From the NCBI GenBank assembly GCA_964393615.1, contig CAYMUR010000010.1, forward strand, positions 1 to 64,000: a stretch of 64,000 bases of DNA, given 5' to 3'. The position numbers and the translations under genes were made by a program. Of the stretch, positions 28,419 to 38,600 are shown piece by piece (the stretch's first letter is position 1; each line of letters begins with the position of its first letter). The notes below the pieces were generated by a model. That model saw only the letters and a program-made list of their open reading frames with translations, was not told the DNA's origin and made no database searches. This stretch comes from CAYMUR01 sp964393615. GTDB taxonomy: Bacteria > Planctomycetota > Planctomycetia > Pirellulales > Pirellulaceae.

Positions 28419-28865
28419 ATGAGCACAGGCCAGAAATTTCAAATATTATTTCTCTGTACAGGTAACTCTTGTCGAAGTCAAATGGCTGAAGGGTGGACGA
28501 GGAATTTACATGGTAAATTCATTGAATCGTATTCTGCCGGTGTCGAAGCACATGGGTTGAATCCTTTTGCCGTTCGAGTCATGCGGGAGGTAGGCATTGA
28601 CATTAGCCAGCACATGTCGAAAACCGTGGCAGCATTAACGCACATTAATTTTGATACCGTGATAACGGTCTGTAGCCATGCGGATCAAGCCTGTCCGTCG
28701 TTTCCGGGCTCACCATGCGTTGTGCATGTCAGTTTTGATGACCCTCCACGACTTGCCGCTAGCGCAAGAACGGAAGAAGAAAAAATACTTGTTTATCGGC
28801 GTGTACGGGACGAAATCCGAGATTTTGTCAGGGAGGACTTGCCTACCGCTTTAGGGCAGCAGTGA
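28419..28865 (+). CDS. arsC: Arsenate reductase, thioredoxin-coupled low-molecular-weight phosphatase type
   Basis: Reduces arsenate to arsenite for export, using a relay of three cysteines and thioredoxin. 148 residues: the P-loop CTGNSCRS with nucleophile Cys13, and the relay cysteines Cys85 and Cys92 in VCSHADQACP with the spacing of the pI258 enzyme, then FDDPP. All catalytic elements are present. No ars transporter or arsR is seen nearby, so arsenite export must be encoded elsewhere. Cytosolic. The palindrome just upstream may control it. Confidence 0.92.
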   Translation: MSTGQKFQILFLCTGNSCRSQMAEGWTRNLHGKFIESYSAGVEAHGLNPFAVRVMREVGIDISQHMSKTVAALTHINFDTVITVCSHADQACPSFPGSPCVVHVSFDDPPRLAASARTEEEKILVYRRVRDEIRDFVREDLPTALGQQ

Positions 28866-29078
28866 GTCTTTGGCGAGGCGCCGTAACTGGGGCTAGAATC
28901 AGGGGATGCTGTTGATTTCCCCTTGGCTGAGCCAAGCAAACGATGGGCACTACTCAGTCGTAGCGAAACCTAGTTGCAGAGAGGCTCGCTAAGGTTGCCG
29001 AGAGAAAGACGAAGTAATTTCAAGTGACGGTGAAGAGTGACGCGCGCAGCTCAAAGCGGTTGTGATGCAGACCAGAGA

Positions 29079-29276
29079 TTAGCGAATATTCATCAGCCGG
29101 TTACGACGGGAACGACGCTCTGCACGTAACCTTTCCCGGCGTTTCGTCTCGCTTGGCTTTTCGTAATGCTCGCGGCGTCTCATCTCTTTCTTGATGCCAC
29201 TTCGTTCAACTAACTTGCGGAAACGGCGCACCGCCTCCTGGATCGTTTCCCGATCCCGAACCATTAATTTGACCAC
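29079..29276 (-). CDS. rpsU: 30S ribosomal protein S21
   Basis: 65 residues, very basic. The N-terminus VKLMVRDRETIQEAVRRFRK and the arginine-rich C-terminus match S21, involved in translation initiation. The start is GTG at 29276, preceded by AAAGGG seven bases upstream. A promoter with TAGACA and TATATA lies about 80 bases upstream. It stands alone, which is common for rpsU in this phylum. Confidence 0.92.
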   Translation of the reverse strand: MVKLMVRDRETIQEAVRRFRKLVERSGIKKEMRRREHYEKPSETKRRERLRAERRSRRNRLMNIR

Positions 29277-29354
29277 ATTTTTCCCTTTGTTTGCATCTTG
29301 TCCGCCGTCGCCGTCTGGGCAGCTAAGCAGAGGAAATCAACGACAATCCGCCAG

Positions 29355-29382
29355 TATATAAGCATCTGGGAATCGTTGTCTA
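29355..29382 (-). promoter_or_regulatory. Candidate sigma-70-type promoter of rpsU
   Basis: On the minus strand TAGACA (29382-29377) and TATATA (29360-29355) are separated by 16 bases: five of six and four of six consensus matches. It lies about 80 bases before the rpsU start. The remainder of 29277-29586 holds no recognisable gene. Confidence 0.42.
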
Positions 29383-29586
29383 CCCGACAGCGGGGAGTTT
29401 TTGGGGCAATGGGGTGGGTTTTCGTTAACCCAGACCTGCTGAAATACTTATTTTAACTAACCATTAGGACCGTTAGCCGTGAATTTGTTATTGCCGTATT
29501 TGGACAGGTACTTCTGAGGCCATTCCAAAAATGTGTCCGATATACAATCCATTCCCATCTCTTCAACGTCTCGCTAGGCTTGTACC

Positions 29587-29736
29587 ATGACTTCGGACAC
29601 GCAGGACCAGATCAGCCTGCTCGATCGCTTGGATGCGGAGCAAACGGAAGTGATTCGTGCTTTAGACGATCTTAATTTAAAGGTTGAGCAAGCGATACGT
29701 GACTGGAGTTGCCCCTTGGGCAACTCGGACTCTTGA
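29587..29736 (+). CDS. Possible 49-residue acidic helical protein
   Basis: A short open frame starting MTSDTQDQISLLDRLDAEQ and continuing with an amphipathic, coiled-coil-like helix (EVIRALDDLNLKVEQAIRDW). Ends in TGA at 29734-29736. It has heptad-like spacing of leucine/isoleucine and no chance-like composition, but no family is recognised and the ribosome-binding site is weak. It may be a real small gene before the lipoprotein. Confidence 0.35.
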   Translation: MTSDTQDQISLLDRLDAEQTEVIRALDDLNLKVEQAIRDWSCPLGNSDS

Positions 29737-29977
29737 GCCAAGTTATTTTTCAGTGGCGTCGGCAAAATTGCTCTATGATCTGGTTTCTCTGCCAAGCGAT
29801 CCAAATTCCCTTTCTCAGAGTTGGTTCTCTGCAGGCTGGATGTTGAGGTCCCGAGGCAAATGGTGCATTGTCGATAAGACACTTACTTTCACGACACGCG
29901 CCCTCTGCTACAATCAACTCCTATGGGCTGATCCTGTCATCGGTGGAATGAAGTTCACCTGCCAAAAGGAAAATGTG

Positions 29978-30481
29978 ATGAAACGCTTGCATCCTTTCGT
30001 TTTTTTTCAGACCGTTGCCATCGGGTGGTTTTTGTTGTTAAACGGTTGTACTCCGACGCAAGATCCCGCCGTTGTCGAGCCAGAGTCCTCCGCGCATCAC
30101 GGTCATCATGATCACGGTGTTGGGGGACCACACGGCGGTCATTTGGTGGAATTAGGTGACGAAGAATTTCACGCGGAGTGGGTGCATGAAAATGAAATCG
30201 GAAAGGTAGCAGTGTTTATTCTTGACGAGACAGCGCACGAGGACGTTGCCGTTGATGCCAAGGAGGTAACGATTACAGTCACGGTTGGCGGAGTGCCTCA
30301 ACAATATGTACTCGAACCAACCAATATGAGTAATGGTCTGGCGTCCCATTACGAGATCATATCGTCTGAATTAGTTGTGGCACTTCAAGTAGGTGCGGGA
30401 GTTGAAGCGACTTTAAACATTGACATCGGCGGCAGTTCCTTCTCCGCCTCGATGGAAGATCATGGCCATCATCACCATTAG
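29978..30481 (+). CDS. Histidine-rich lipoprotein, probable metal binder
   Basis: 167 residues from the ATG at 29978, seven bases after an AAAAGGA site; the longer in-frame open region upstream is not coding-like. Signal sequence PFVFFQTVAIGWFLLLNGC with a lipobox-type cysteine near residue 26. The mature part begins with a histidine-rich stretch (HHGHHDHGVGGPHGGH), then a beta-rich domain, and ends HGHHHH. Both clusters suggest binding of copper, zinc or nickel in the periplasm. Close relatives are known as hypothetical proteins in planctomycetes. It is convergent with the dehydrogenase gene. Confidence 0.72.
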   Translation: MKRLHPFVFFQTVAIGWFLLLNGCTPTQDPAVVEPESSAHHGHHDHGVGGPHGGHLVELGDEEFHAEWVHENEIGKVAVFILDETAHEDVAVDAKEVTITVTVGGVPQQYVLEPTNMSNGLASHYEIISSELVVALQVGAGVEATLNIDIGGSSFSASMEDHGHHHH

Positions 30482-30567
30482 GCTGCCGATAAAATACGTG
30501 GAATCGTACCAAAGCAAACGGAGCGGTTTTCCGTTGTGAACCTAATGCTGTTGTGAAGCCTCACCGG

Positions 30568-31563
30568 CTACGATTTACCGAGTCCCATACTGGCGTCGAT
30601 AAGGTGTAACGGTTCTTCGCCTGTTGTTAAACGTTTTGCATTTTCTACAACGATGGCACATCGTCTGCGAACCGTTTCGTCTGTTTGTCCGGAAATATGA
30701 GGGGTGGCGATAAAATTGGGGAGTTGATATTCGGCTCGGCTACAATCGGCGGGTTCTTCGGCAAAGACGTCAATTCCCGCCCCGCCAATCTGGCCACGAA
30801 TGACTGCATCGGCGAGGGCATCTTCATCAACTAATGCGCCTCGTGCCACGTTAATGAGACAAGCCGAGGATTTCATGAGTCCCAAGCGGTGCCGATTAAT
30901 GATGTGTTTTGTTTCTGGTGTGAGATGAAGGTGTAGTGATATAAAATCACAACGTGAAATGACTTCGTCCATTTCCTCTGCCGTGCAGTAAACATCAGGC
31001 TGCATGTTATCAGGCAGGTCAGTGTCCAAGGGCCTGATATCGACTGCCTCAATGCGCATGCCGAAAGCTTTGGCACGCTTGGCAAGTTGGCGTCCACTGG
31101 CACCAAAACCGATGATCCCTAGGGTCATGTTGTCTAAGGTCAAACCGGAAGGTTGAAAAAATATTTTATCGTTAAAGTTCGCTTTCGATTCGTGGTATTT
31201 TCTCGTGAGCATCAAGATGTACATCATGGCACATTCTGACAAGCCAAAGGCACTTGTGAATCCGGGGGTGTGGCTGAGTCGGCAGCCTTTGTCCAGAATG
31301 TATTGGACTTCGCAGTGATCCAGGCCAGTACCAATTACTTGCCAGAGCTTGGCGTCGACCGCTGCATCGATAAATTCTCGCGAAGCGTGTCCGCCGATGT
31401 CGACCACCATTTCGACCCCCTGTAACTGTTGAGCTAAATCTTCTTGTGGATTGAAAGCATGGCAATTGAGGGCCGAGTGCACTTCGCGAAGACAAGCGAC
31501 GGAATACTCATTAGGTCCCCATACGTCACAGGTGATTATTTTTGGTGGATCCGTAGTGGACAT
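30568..31563 (-). CDS. D-isomer-specific 2-hydroxyacid dehydrogenase
   Basis: 331 residues. NAD-binding fold with LGIIGFGASGRQLAKRA, the substrate arginine in INVARGALVDEDAL, the catalytic glutamate in VFAEEP and histidine in TPHISGQT. This fits the phosphoglycerate dehydrogenase/glyoxylate reductase group; the SerA-type regulatory domain is absent, so the substrate is open. It lies downstream of the PfpI-like gene on the same strand, 120 bases apart. Cytosolic. Confidence 0.85.
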   Translation of the reverse strand: MSTTDPPKIITCDVWGPNEYSVACLREVHSALNCHAFNPQEDLAQQLQGVEMVVDIGGHASREFIDAAVDAKLWQVIGTGLDHCEVQYILDKGCRLSHTPGFTSAFGLSECAMMYILMLTRKYHESKANFNDKIFFQPSGLTLDNMTLGIIGFGASGRQLAKRAKAFGMRIEAVDIRPLDTDLPDNMQPDVYCTAEEMDEVISRCDFISLHLHLTPETKHIINRHRLGLMKSSACLINVARGALVDEDALADAVIRGQIGGAGIDVFAEEPADCSRAEYQLPNFIATPHISGQTDETVRRRCAIVVENAKRLTTGEEPLHLIDASMGLGKS

Positions 31564-31683
31564 TTGACTGCTCCAGTGTGGTGGTTCGAAGGTTGAGTGC
31601 TAATATACGATCAAGAAATAATAAGTGGGATTGTAGGTTTCTGCGTGTCTGGTTTTGTCTCAATCTAGGCGGCCTGTTTACGG

Positions 31684-32205
31684 TCACAGTACCTGTAAAA
31701 TACCGCGGCAGAAATCGGGTAGATCGTCCGGTTTGCGACTTGAGACAAAATGTCGGTCGATCACCACAGCTTCGTCCACCCAAATTGCCCCTGCATTTTC
31801 CAAGTCGCTTTTGATGCCGAGCGAACCGGTCACGCGTACGCCACGATAGATGCCTGCCGAGATAGGAATCCATCCGCCGTGGCAGATCGCCGCAACGAGT
31901 TTGCGCTCATGATCGCATTGGCGTACGACATTCAGGACGGTTTCGTCTCTTCGGAGTTTGTCGGGCATAAAGCCGCCAGGCACAACCAGACCATCAAATG
32001 TATTGATTTGAACGTCCTGAATGGCGATGTCGGAGGGACATGGATAACCATGTTTTCCTGCATAAACCTGACCGGCTTCAGGCCCTGCTACGACCACCTC
32101 CGCGCCTGCTTCGATAAGTCGTAACTTGGGATACCATAATTCAAGGTCCTCGTAGATGTCACCGACAAACATCAAAATGCGTTTACCGTCAAGCGGCTGA
32201 TTCAT
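31684..32205 (-). CDS. DJ-1/PfpI-family protein
   Basis: 173 residues of the type 1 glutamine-amidotransferase-like fold. The nucleophile cysteine is in AAICHGGWIP and the partner glutamate in VGDIYEDLE, as in PfpI/DJ-1/YhbO proteins that act as proteases, glyoxalases or protein deglycases. A GGGGAC site lies about six bases before the ATG. It starts 48 bases after the M28 peptidase stop and may share its transcript. The exact activity cannot be told from sequence. Confidence 0.83.
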   Translation of the reverse strand: MNQPLDGKRILMFVGDIYEDLELWYPKLRLIEAGAEVVVAGPEAGQVYAGKHGYPCPSDIAIQDVQINTFDGLVVPGGFMPDKLRRDETVLNVVRQCDHERKLVAAICHGGWIPISAGIYRGVRVTGSLGIKSDLENAGAIWVDEAVVIDRHFVSSRKPDDLPDFCRGILQVL

Positions 32206-32253
32206 AGCTGTCCCCTGGGGGCTGTTTTCAGAAAAAAGATCTCCGGTCGCTGT

Positions 32254-35200
32254 TTAGTCACGTGATTCAGGGATAATTTCAAGTTCTAGCTGTTTGTCAT
32301 CCCGTTGTACGCTTAATTTTACTGGTTGGCCAATTTTGAGTGCTTCGATCGCAAACGTGTAGTCGTAAATGTTGTCGATTTTCTTGCCGGCCAATTTGAC
32401 GATGATGTCTCCGCCTCGCATTCCTGCTTTCGCGGCAGGTCCGTTTTTTGACACTCCGGAAAGTTTTACTCCTTTCACTTCTTCGGCGTAGTCTGGAATG
32501 GTTCCCAGGAAGGCCCGTAAATTGGCTCTGCGCTGACCTTGTTCAGGGCGTTCCTGTGGGATGTAATCAGGAGGTGTTTCGCGAATTGCCAGGGAACGGG
32601 TAATCAATCCCATGAAACGTGCGACCTGGGCAGCACCGTCGTAGTTCAGTTTGTCGGGTGTATCGCGAGGTGTGTGATAGTCACTGTGCGATCCCGTGAA
32701 TGCTGACAAAATCGGTACGCCACGCATAAAAAAGACACTTGCATCGGTCGGTATGTAACTGTCATTTTGAGGTCGGATCGGTAGGCCAACAGGTGCATTA
32801 CGCCTTTCGATCTCGGCAGGCCAGATGCTCGATGAGCCGACACCATGTAGCACAAGGTTTTTGTCCAAACGACCAACCATATCCATGTTGATACATGCTG
32901 CCACCGCCGGATAAATAGAGTCAGAGACTACGTGGTGCGTAGGATGCTCTTCGGGTAAAACGTGGCCAGATGAAAGCTGTTCGTAAAGTGATTTTACAAA
33001 ATGACTGGAACCCAGCAGGCCGAGTTCTTCACCCGACCAGCCAGCAAATAGAATATCCCTTGTCAGTGGTAATTTTCCTTGTCGTTTTTGGTTGCTCAGA
33101 TATTCGGCAATTTCCAACATGACGGCGACACCGGACGCGTTGTCATCAGCGCCAAAATGAATCTGATCGCTTTCCTCGTCTCTTGCCAATGAGGAACTAC
33201 TGGTCCCTTTTCCCAGATGGTCGATATGGGCACCCACCAGGATGACTTCGTCGGTTGGCTGATCCCCTGTGGTTAATCTTCCGATCACGTTGCGTCCTGA
33301 ATTCCTGATCTGTTCGATATCGATCGTTGCGGATACATGGTGCTCCAGGGGGAGACCCATCATTGGTTCACCACTGTCCAGTTTCTGCTGCAATTGCTGG
33401 AGTGTTGGTTCGCGATTTGCCAGTAGTTGGTTGGCGATTTGATCGCTGACGCTGATGACCGGCAGGCTGGAACCAGAAAGTGTACCATCGAATCGTAGTG
33501 GGACCAGTTTGTCCTTGAATTCGCTCTGGGGCCCGCTTACCACGATTAAACCGCGGGCGCTGCGATCTCGTGCTACCATGGTCTTGTATCGTAGGCTTGA
33601 ATAACGGGCCAGTTGTTGGCGCCTTTCAGCAGTAATTGCGCCTGGCATGTAACGTAGCACCATCACCCATTTGTCTGTCACGTCTAGGTGCACATAACTG
33701 TCATAAGCCTCTTGTTCTTCATTGGCTGGGGCTACAATTCCATAACCTGCGAACACCACTTCTGCGTTGTCAAAAGTGCCGGTTTGCGAAAACGAGACGG
33801 GTCGCCAGTCGATGTTGATGTCGCAATCGTTTTCATCGACCATCAATTGATTATTTGGCCCCAGGTCCACTCCAGAAGTAAAATGAAACTCTTGGTACCA
33901 GCTGCCATCGTCGCCGCCGGGGATAAGTCCGAGTTGATCCCAATAGGCTGCAACATACGCGGTTGCCATTTTCTCGCCCAACGTGCCAGTCAAGCGGCCC
34001 ATTAGGTCGGGACGGCAGAGGTAATCGACGTGGCGCAGAATGTCTTGTGACTTGAAACCGGGAAGTGATTGTTGAATCGAATCGTGTGCTGCACGATGGG
34101 CGGCATTTTCAGTGTTGCTGCTGGTCGTTGCGGTTTCCGGAATTTCGCCTAGGCCCAGTGCTTGCCTGGCTGCATCGTGATTCCAGTTAGCGATGAACAG
34201 GTGCGCCTTGGTGTTAGCAGTGCGACTAGACGTCCAAGCGAGTTGTTTTCCGTCGGGTGTGAACACTGGCAAGCCATCAAAGCGGTCGGTCCAGGTAACG
34301 CGAACAGGCTGAGATTTGCCTGCCGTGTCGACCAGGTAGAGTTCGAAATTGGCAAAGCCATGCAGGTTGGTGGAAAAAATCAGATATTCGCCGGAAGGAT
34401 GGTAGAACGGCGCCCAAGACATTGCCCCCAGGCGCGTTAATTGCTGTGGGTCCGAACCGTCCGTGTGCATCGTCATGACTTCGGCAATAGCACCATTTTC
34501 TGCGAATCGTCGCCAACAGATGCGTTTTCCATTCGGTGAGAAAAAGGGGCCCCCATCATAGCCGAGCACATCGGTCAGACGCCGCACGCCAGTTCCATCG
34601 CTGTGCATGATGTAAATGTCCATCATGCTGGCAGGGTCATGCTCGAACAGTGTCTTGGCATGCTCTGTCATGTTACCTTCGTAGGCACTTCGGTTGGAAG
34701 CAAATGCAATCTGTCTGCCATCGGGTGAACATGACGCTTCGGCATCGTAACCGGTTTCGGTGGTAAGTCGTTGGTAGTGATTGGTGGGTTGGTTGTAGAT
34801 AAAAAGGTCATAATGTTCGTCGAAATCCCAGGAGTAACGTTTCTTCTTACCCGTTTCTCGTTCAGCAATTTCCTGTTCTTGTTTTTCGCGGGCGGCGGGG
34901 TCTTCGTGTGTCGAGGCGAAGAGAACACGTTGGCCGTCTGGAAAAATCCAGGCGCAGGTTGTTTTACCGTGACCTGGTGACACACGCTGTGTGTCACCCG
35001 TTTCTAAATCCATCAGGTAGATCTGAAAGAACGGATTGCCTGCTTCCCGTTCGCTTTGAAAGACCAATCGGTTGCCACTACGTCCAAAATAGCCTTCTCC
35101 GGCTCGACGCCCCTCGAAGGTAAGTTGGCGAATGTGGTTTAAGAACTGTTGTTCTTGTTGCGGGTCAATATCTGAATCTGATTCGCTGCCAGATTCGTGG

Positions 35201-35316
35201 TGATTGGAGGTTGCCGGCTTGGCATCTTGGCCGGTGGTCGGCGCGGCGAGCCAGAGGAGCCCAACGAGGCTGAGGCAGGTGGGGAGGAATTTCATCAAGC
35301 AAGATAAGGGGTTCAT
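32254..35316 (-). CDS. Secreted M28 aminopeptidase with N-terminal beta-propeller, PA and C-terminal PDZ domains
   Basis: 1020 residues. N-terminal signal peptide (LMKFLPTCLSLVGLLWLAAP). Residues about 50-400 are a TolB/WD40-like propeller with repeats such as SPDGRQIAFASNRS and SPNGKRICWRR. A PA-like insert follows (about 540-680). The zinc peptidase core has GAHIDHLGKG (~695), FGADDNASGVAVMLEIA and WSGEELGLLGS, the M28 metal ligands. The last ~90 residues are a PDZ domain (GPAAKAGMRGGDIIVKLAG). It is likely periplasmic or cell-surface and degrades peptides; the propeller may gate access. All catalytic motifs look intact. Confidence 0.87.
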   Translation of the reverse strand: MNPLSCLMKFLPTCLSLVGLLWLAAPTTGQDAKPATSNHHESGSESDSDIDPQQEQQFLNHIRQLTFEGRRAGEGYFGRSGNRLVFQSEREAGNPFFQIYLMDLETGDTQRVSPGHGKTTCAWIFPDGQRVLFASTHEDPAAREKQEQEIAERETGKKKRYSWDFDEHYDLFIYNQPTNHYQRLTTETGYDAEASCSPDGRQIAFASNRSAYEGNMTEHAKTLFEHDPASMMDIYIMHSDGTGVRRLTDVLGYDGGPFFSPNGKRICWRRFAENGAIAEVMTMHTDGSDPQQLTRLGAMSWAPFYHPSGEYLIFSTNLHGFANFELYLVDTAGKSQPVRVTWTDRFDGLPVFTPDGKQLAWTSSRTANTKAHLFIANWNHDAARQALGLGEIPETATTSSNTENAAHRAAHDSIQQSLPGFKSQDILRHVDYLCRPDLMGRLTGTLGEKMATAYVAAYWDQLGLIPGGDDGSWYQEFHFTSGVDLGPNNQLMVDENDCDINIDWRPVSFSQTGTFDNAEVVFAGYGIVAPANEEQEAYDSYVHLDVTDKWVMVLRYMPGAITAERRQQLARYSSLRYKTMVARDRSARGLIVVSGPQSEFKDKLVPLRFDGTLSGSSLPVISVSDQIANQLLANREPTLQQLQQKLDSGEPMMGLPLEHHVSATIDIEQIRNSGRNVIGRLTTGDQPTDEVILVGAHIDHLGKGTSSSSLARDEESDQIHFGADDNASGVAVMLEIAEYLSNQKRQGKLPLTRDILFAGWSGEELGLLGSSHFVKSLYEQLSSGHVLPEEHPTHHVVSDSIYPAVAACINMDMVGRLDKNLVLHGVGSSSIWPAEIERRNAPVGLPIRPQNDSYIPTDASVFFMRGVPILSAFTGSHSDYHTPRDTPDKLNYDGAAQVARFMGLITRSLAIRETPPDYIPQERPEQGQRRANLRAFLGTIPDYAEEVKGVKLSGVSKNGPAAKAGMRGGDIIVKLAGKKIDNIYDYTFAIEALKIGQPVKLSVQRDDKQLELEIIPESRD

Positions 35317-35534
35317 AGCAGTGTTCCACCGTGTGAAGGGCCTAGAGCGTCTATGATTGACTCTACTATACGATAGCTAGGCCCCAGGAAGAAGAACGGA
35401 TCAGGAGACGGATCTGATAACCGCTCGGAACCATGGAGGATTTGGCAATAATCGGCCCGTTTTCGACACGGTTCTGAAAGATCGGTGTGGTGGTTACCGT
35501 TTTCCTGGTAGTAGCGAAGTGTTTCAGGTGCATG

Positions 35535-35566
35535 AAAAAGCCCAGGATGACAAGGTTCATCCTGGG
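35535..35566 (-). terminator. Rho-independent terminator
   Basis: CCCAGGATGA (35541-35550) pairs perfectly with TCATCCTGGG (35557-35566) around a six-base loop. Read on the minus strand it is followed by CTTTTTC (35540-35534). It lies about 115 bases after the stop of the beta-helix gene at 35682 and should end its transcript. The rest of 35317-35681 has no recognisable gene. Confidence 0.82.
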
Positions 35567-35681
35567 TGATTGGATGGCCGGCTTGGTGTCGTATCAATGC
35601 CTGCCGTGTCATGTTGTGGGGTTATTGTGATGTACTCCCCATTGGTTTTTGGAAAATCCTGGTTTGTAGGAACCACGGTGA

Positions 35682-38600
35682 TTAAGGAAAGCCGGCTGCC
35701 GTAAAGACTGCTTCTTCAGCTTCGATGTTTAAAATGCATGGGGATGTTGTTTCATCAAATGCAGTGACGTTAACGGAGCCTTCTGTGGTTGCCTGTGGCG
35801 TGTTGATTCCTTCTTCGAGTTGAATGAAGCTTCCGCCAGCATTTCTGACCAGGAAATTTTCCCCAGTATTGGAAAAATTGTTGTGTAGTGCAAGGCAAAG
35901 TGAACTAATCGGGTTTACTTTGTCCGCAATGAAATCGCGTTCAAATTGCGGTTCGTTGGGGTCGGAAAAAGCCCGGTCGTTGTAGCGGAAAAAGTTGTCC
36001 TGGACGAATGCATTGATATTTGCCGTGTCGTCTACTTCGAGTCGCATGCCTTCGAGTGCACTTGCACGAATTGAATTGTTCGTCGCACGGACTGAAGCTT
36101 TAGAACTATCGATGGCAGAAATATCTACCCCTTCGCCCCAGGCTGGGTCCGGAGGAATGGTATCCAACTGACCAGCACCACCATATCCTTCGATTTCGTT
36201 TCCATGGAATGTCATCAGGAACTGGGCGTTATTTTCGGTTGTCACGAACAGGGCATGCCCCGATTCACCGATGTCTTCTGCGCCCGTTAGAGCGTTACCA
36301 CCGGTTGTGCCATCGTCGGCAGTGTCGTCAGGAGAATCGGTCCAGGTATTGTTGGTGAAATCCGCTCGGGTAAAGGTGTCGTCAGCCAGATTTAATTCGA
36401 AACCCTCCTCGGTGGCGGCGAGTATGTCGTTCCCAGTGATATTCATGTCAAGCCGTGTATTGTCGGCAGTTTGGACGATGATCGAGTCGTCTTCGCTCGT
36501 GTCGTTAAAAATATTGTTGCGTAAGTCAAGCCGGTTGATAACGGTTGTGTTGGAGACATCAAATTGGGCTGTCAAATGGCTGCCTTGGCTGGCGTTAAAT
36601 TCATTGCTGGTGAATGCCATGTCGAGGAAGCTTTCTCCATTGACAGTTAGGCCGACGCCGGAGGGGCTCACGACATTTGGCCACTCTTCACCGATAATGG
36701 GAACCGAAGGATTCCACAGGTTGTCGATGTCCTCTTCAACACCCTGGCCACCTTGGTTCGTGATCTCGTTGTCTATCACGGTTCCCGTCACCGTGGTGAG
36801 TAAGCCCGTGTCTTGATCGTCTACCAAGACACGAATAGCAATCCCTGTGGATGTGACTGGTTCTATGAAAGGATCATTGGGATCATTGGGATCGGTCAGG
36901 TTGACTCCATCAATCAGGTTGTCTGATATGTCGAGCGTTTGAGTTGCCCCCGCCAGTGATTGGACATTGATGCCGTCTAGGACGAATCCGGCGATCGAGG
37001 GATTGTCGACGATGTTGGTGTCCAAGGCAGTCCCTTCACCAGACGTAAGGGTCATGATGTTGATGCCATTGCCGTCAATCGTATTGCCCGTAATTGTCAG
37101 GTTTTCAATTTGGTCCGTTGGTACGGTCGATGCTTGGTTGAGCGAATACCTGATCCCTGCGGTGACTCCCGCGCCGTTATCAGTAATCAGGCTGGTGCTA
37201 ATAAGCGTACCTGTTCCTGCAACATTATTCGTAAAGTTTTCAATGTCGATACCATCGCCACGGTTGTTAGTGATCACCGAATCAATAATGGTCAGGTCCC
37301 CGTTGCCTGTCTGGACGGCAATACCGTCACCCAAGTTGAAATTGCTGGTATGGTCCACAATGTCGACATTGACCGAGAAAAGAGGGTCGTTAGGATCGCT
37401 GGTATTAACCAATTCCAATCCGTCGTCGAGGTTGTTGTTGGTCAGGTTGCCATACACGTCAAGTTTCCAGACTTGCACATCTTCGAGGTGCATGCCATCG
37501 AGTTGTGCTCGGTGGGACTCATTGTACAGGAACTGTAGTTCTGTCTCGGCGTCCAGAAACCGTTCAACTAAAATGCCGTGGCTTCCGATTCCTTGTTCGC
37601 CTAAACCATTAATCTTGTTCTCAATGAACATCCAGGTACCGCCTGCCAGTAGCTCCGTATCGGTGATATCCATTAGGTGAATACCGTTTCCACCTGTGTG
37701 GCCGATGATATTCTTTTCAAGTAGGAAGTCGTTTTCAGCAGCGGTGGAACCGATCGCGATACCATCGTCAACGATCGATGCGGTGGAAACGGTTTCCGTG
37801 TCGGTTACGTTTGGATCGGCGATCGTATTACCGGCAATCACGATGGTGTTTTCTGTCCCGACAACACCAGTGATGTCGATCCCGTCATCCCCTACGGCAA
37901 AGATTGTGTTATCTTCGATCGTCGTGGATTCGTCACTAATCACCGTGACTGCATCCGAATCTATAACCGTGGCGCCGTCAATATCTTCCAGGTGGATACC
38001 ATCTTGCACCACGTTTGAGATCACATTGTCGTGAATGGTGGTATTTGTGATGGCGCCGTCTAGGACCTGCGTGCCACGGCCAAAGATCCCGTGGCGGGCA
38101 ATGTTTTCACCATCAATATCGAATCCGGCAACCGTGTTACGGTCAGCTAACGTGACCACATCGAACCCGGGGTCGGCGGAGATGGTGGGCATGATGCCAT
38201 CGAGGTCATTACAGAGTAGAAATGTTCCACCCCCTGCCAATGGAATCCAGTGTTCGACACCATCCCCCAAAAATAGTTGGCCGTCTTGTAACGTGATACC
38301 GGCATTCATTCCGTTAAGTGTTCCGTCTCCTTCACGAACGAAGATGATGTCTTCTGGGCTGGATGCTAGTTCCGCATCGATGAGTGTGTCATGCGGATTG
38401 TTGACACTGCCGTCTCCATTGTTACTGGCAGTATTGTCGACGTGATGCACAAAGTAAGGCAGGTTGGTATCTGGATCCATTGCAAAGAGGACGTCTTGCT
38501 GGAAACGAACAATATGGTCGTTACGCACCGTTCGTTCCAGGTCTCGCGAGGACGCCGCCGAGTTGCCGTGTACGCGATCACCACCGCCAAAGGCCAATTC

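Noticed and set aside
35313..35612. 99-codon minus-strand frame upstream of the M28 peptidase
   Set aside because: It runs through the terminator hairpin and its text has no domain-like pattern.
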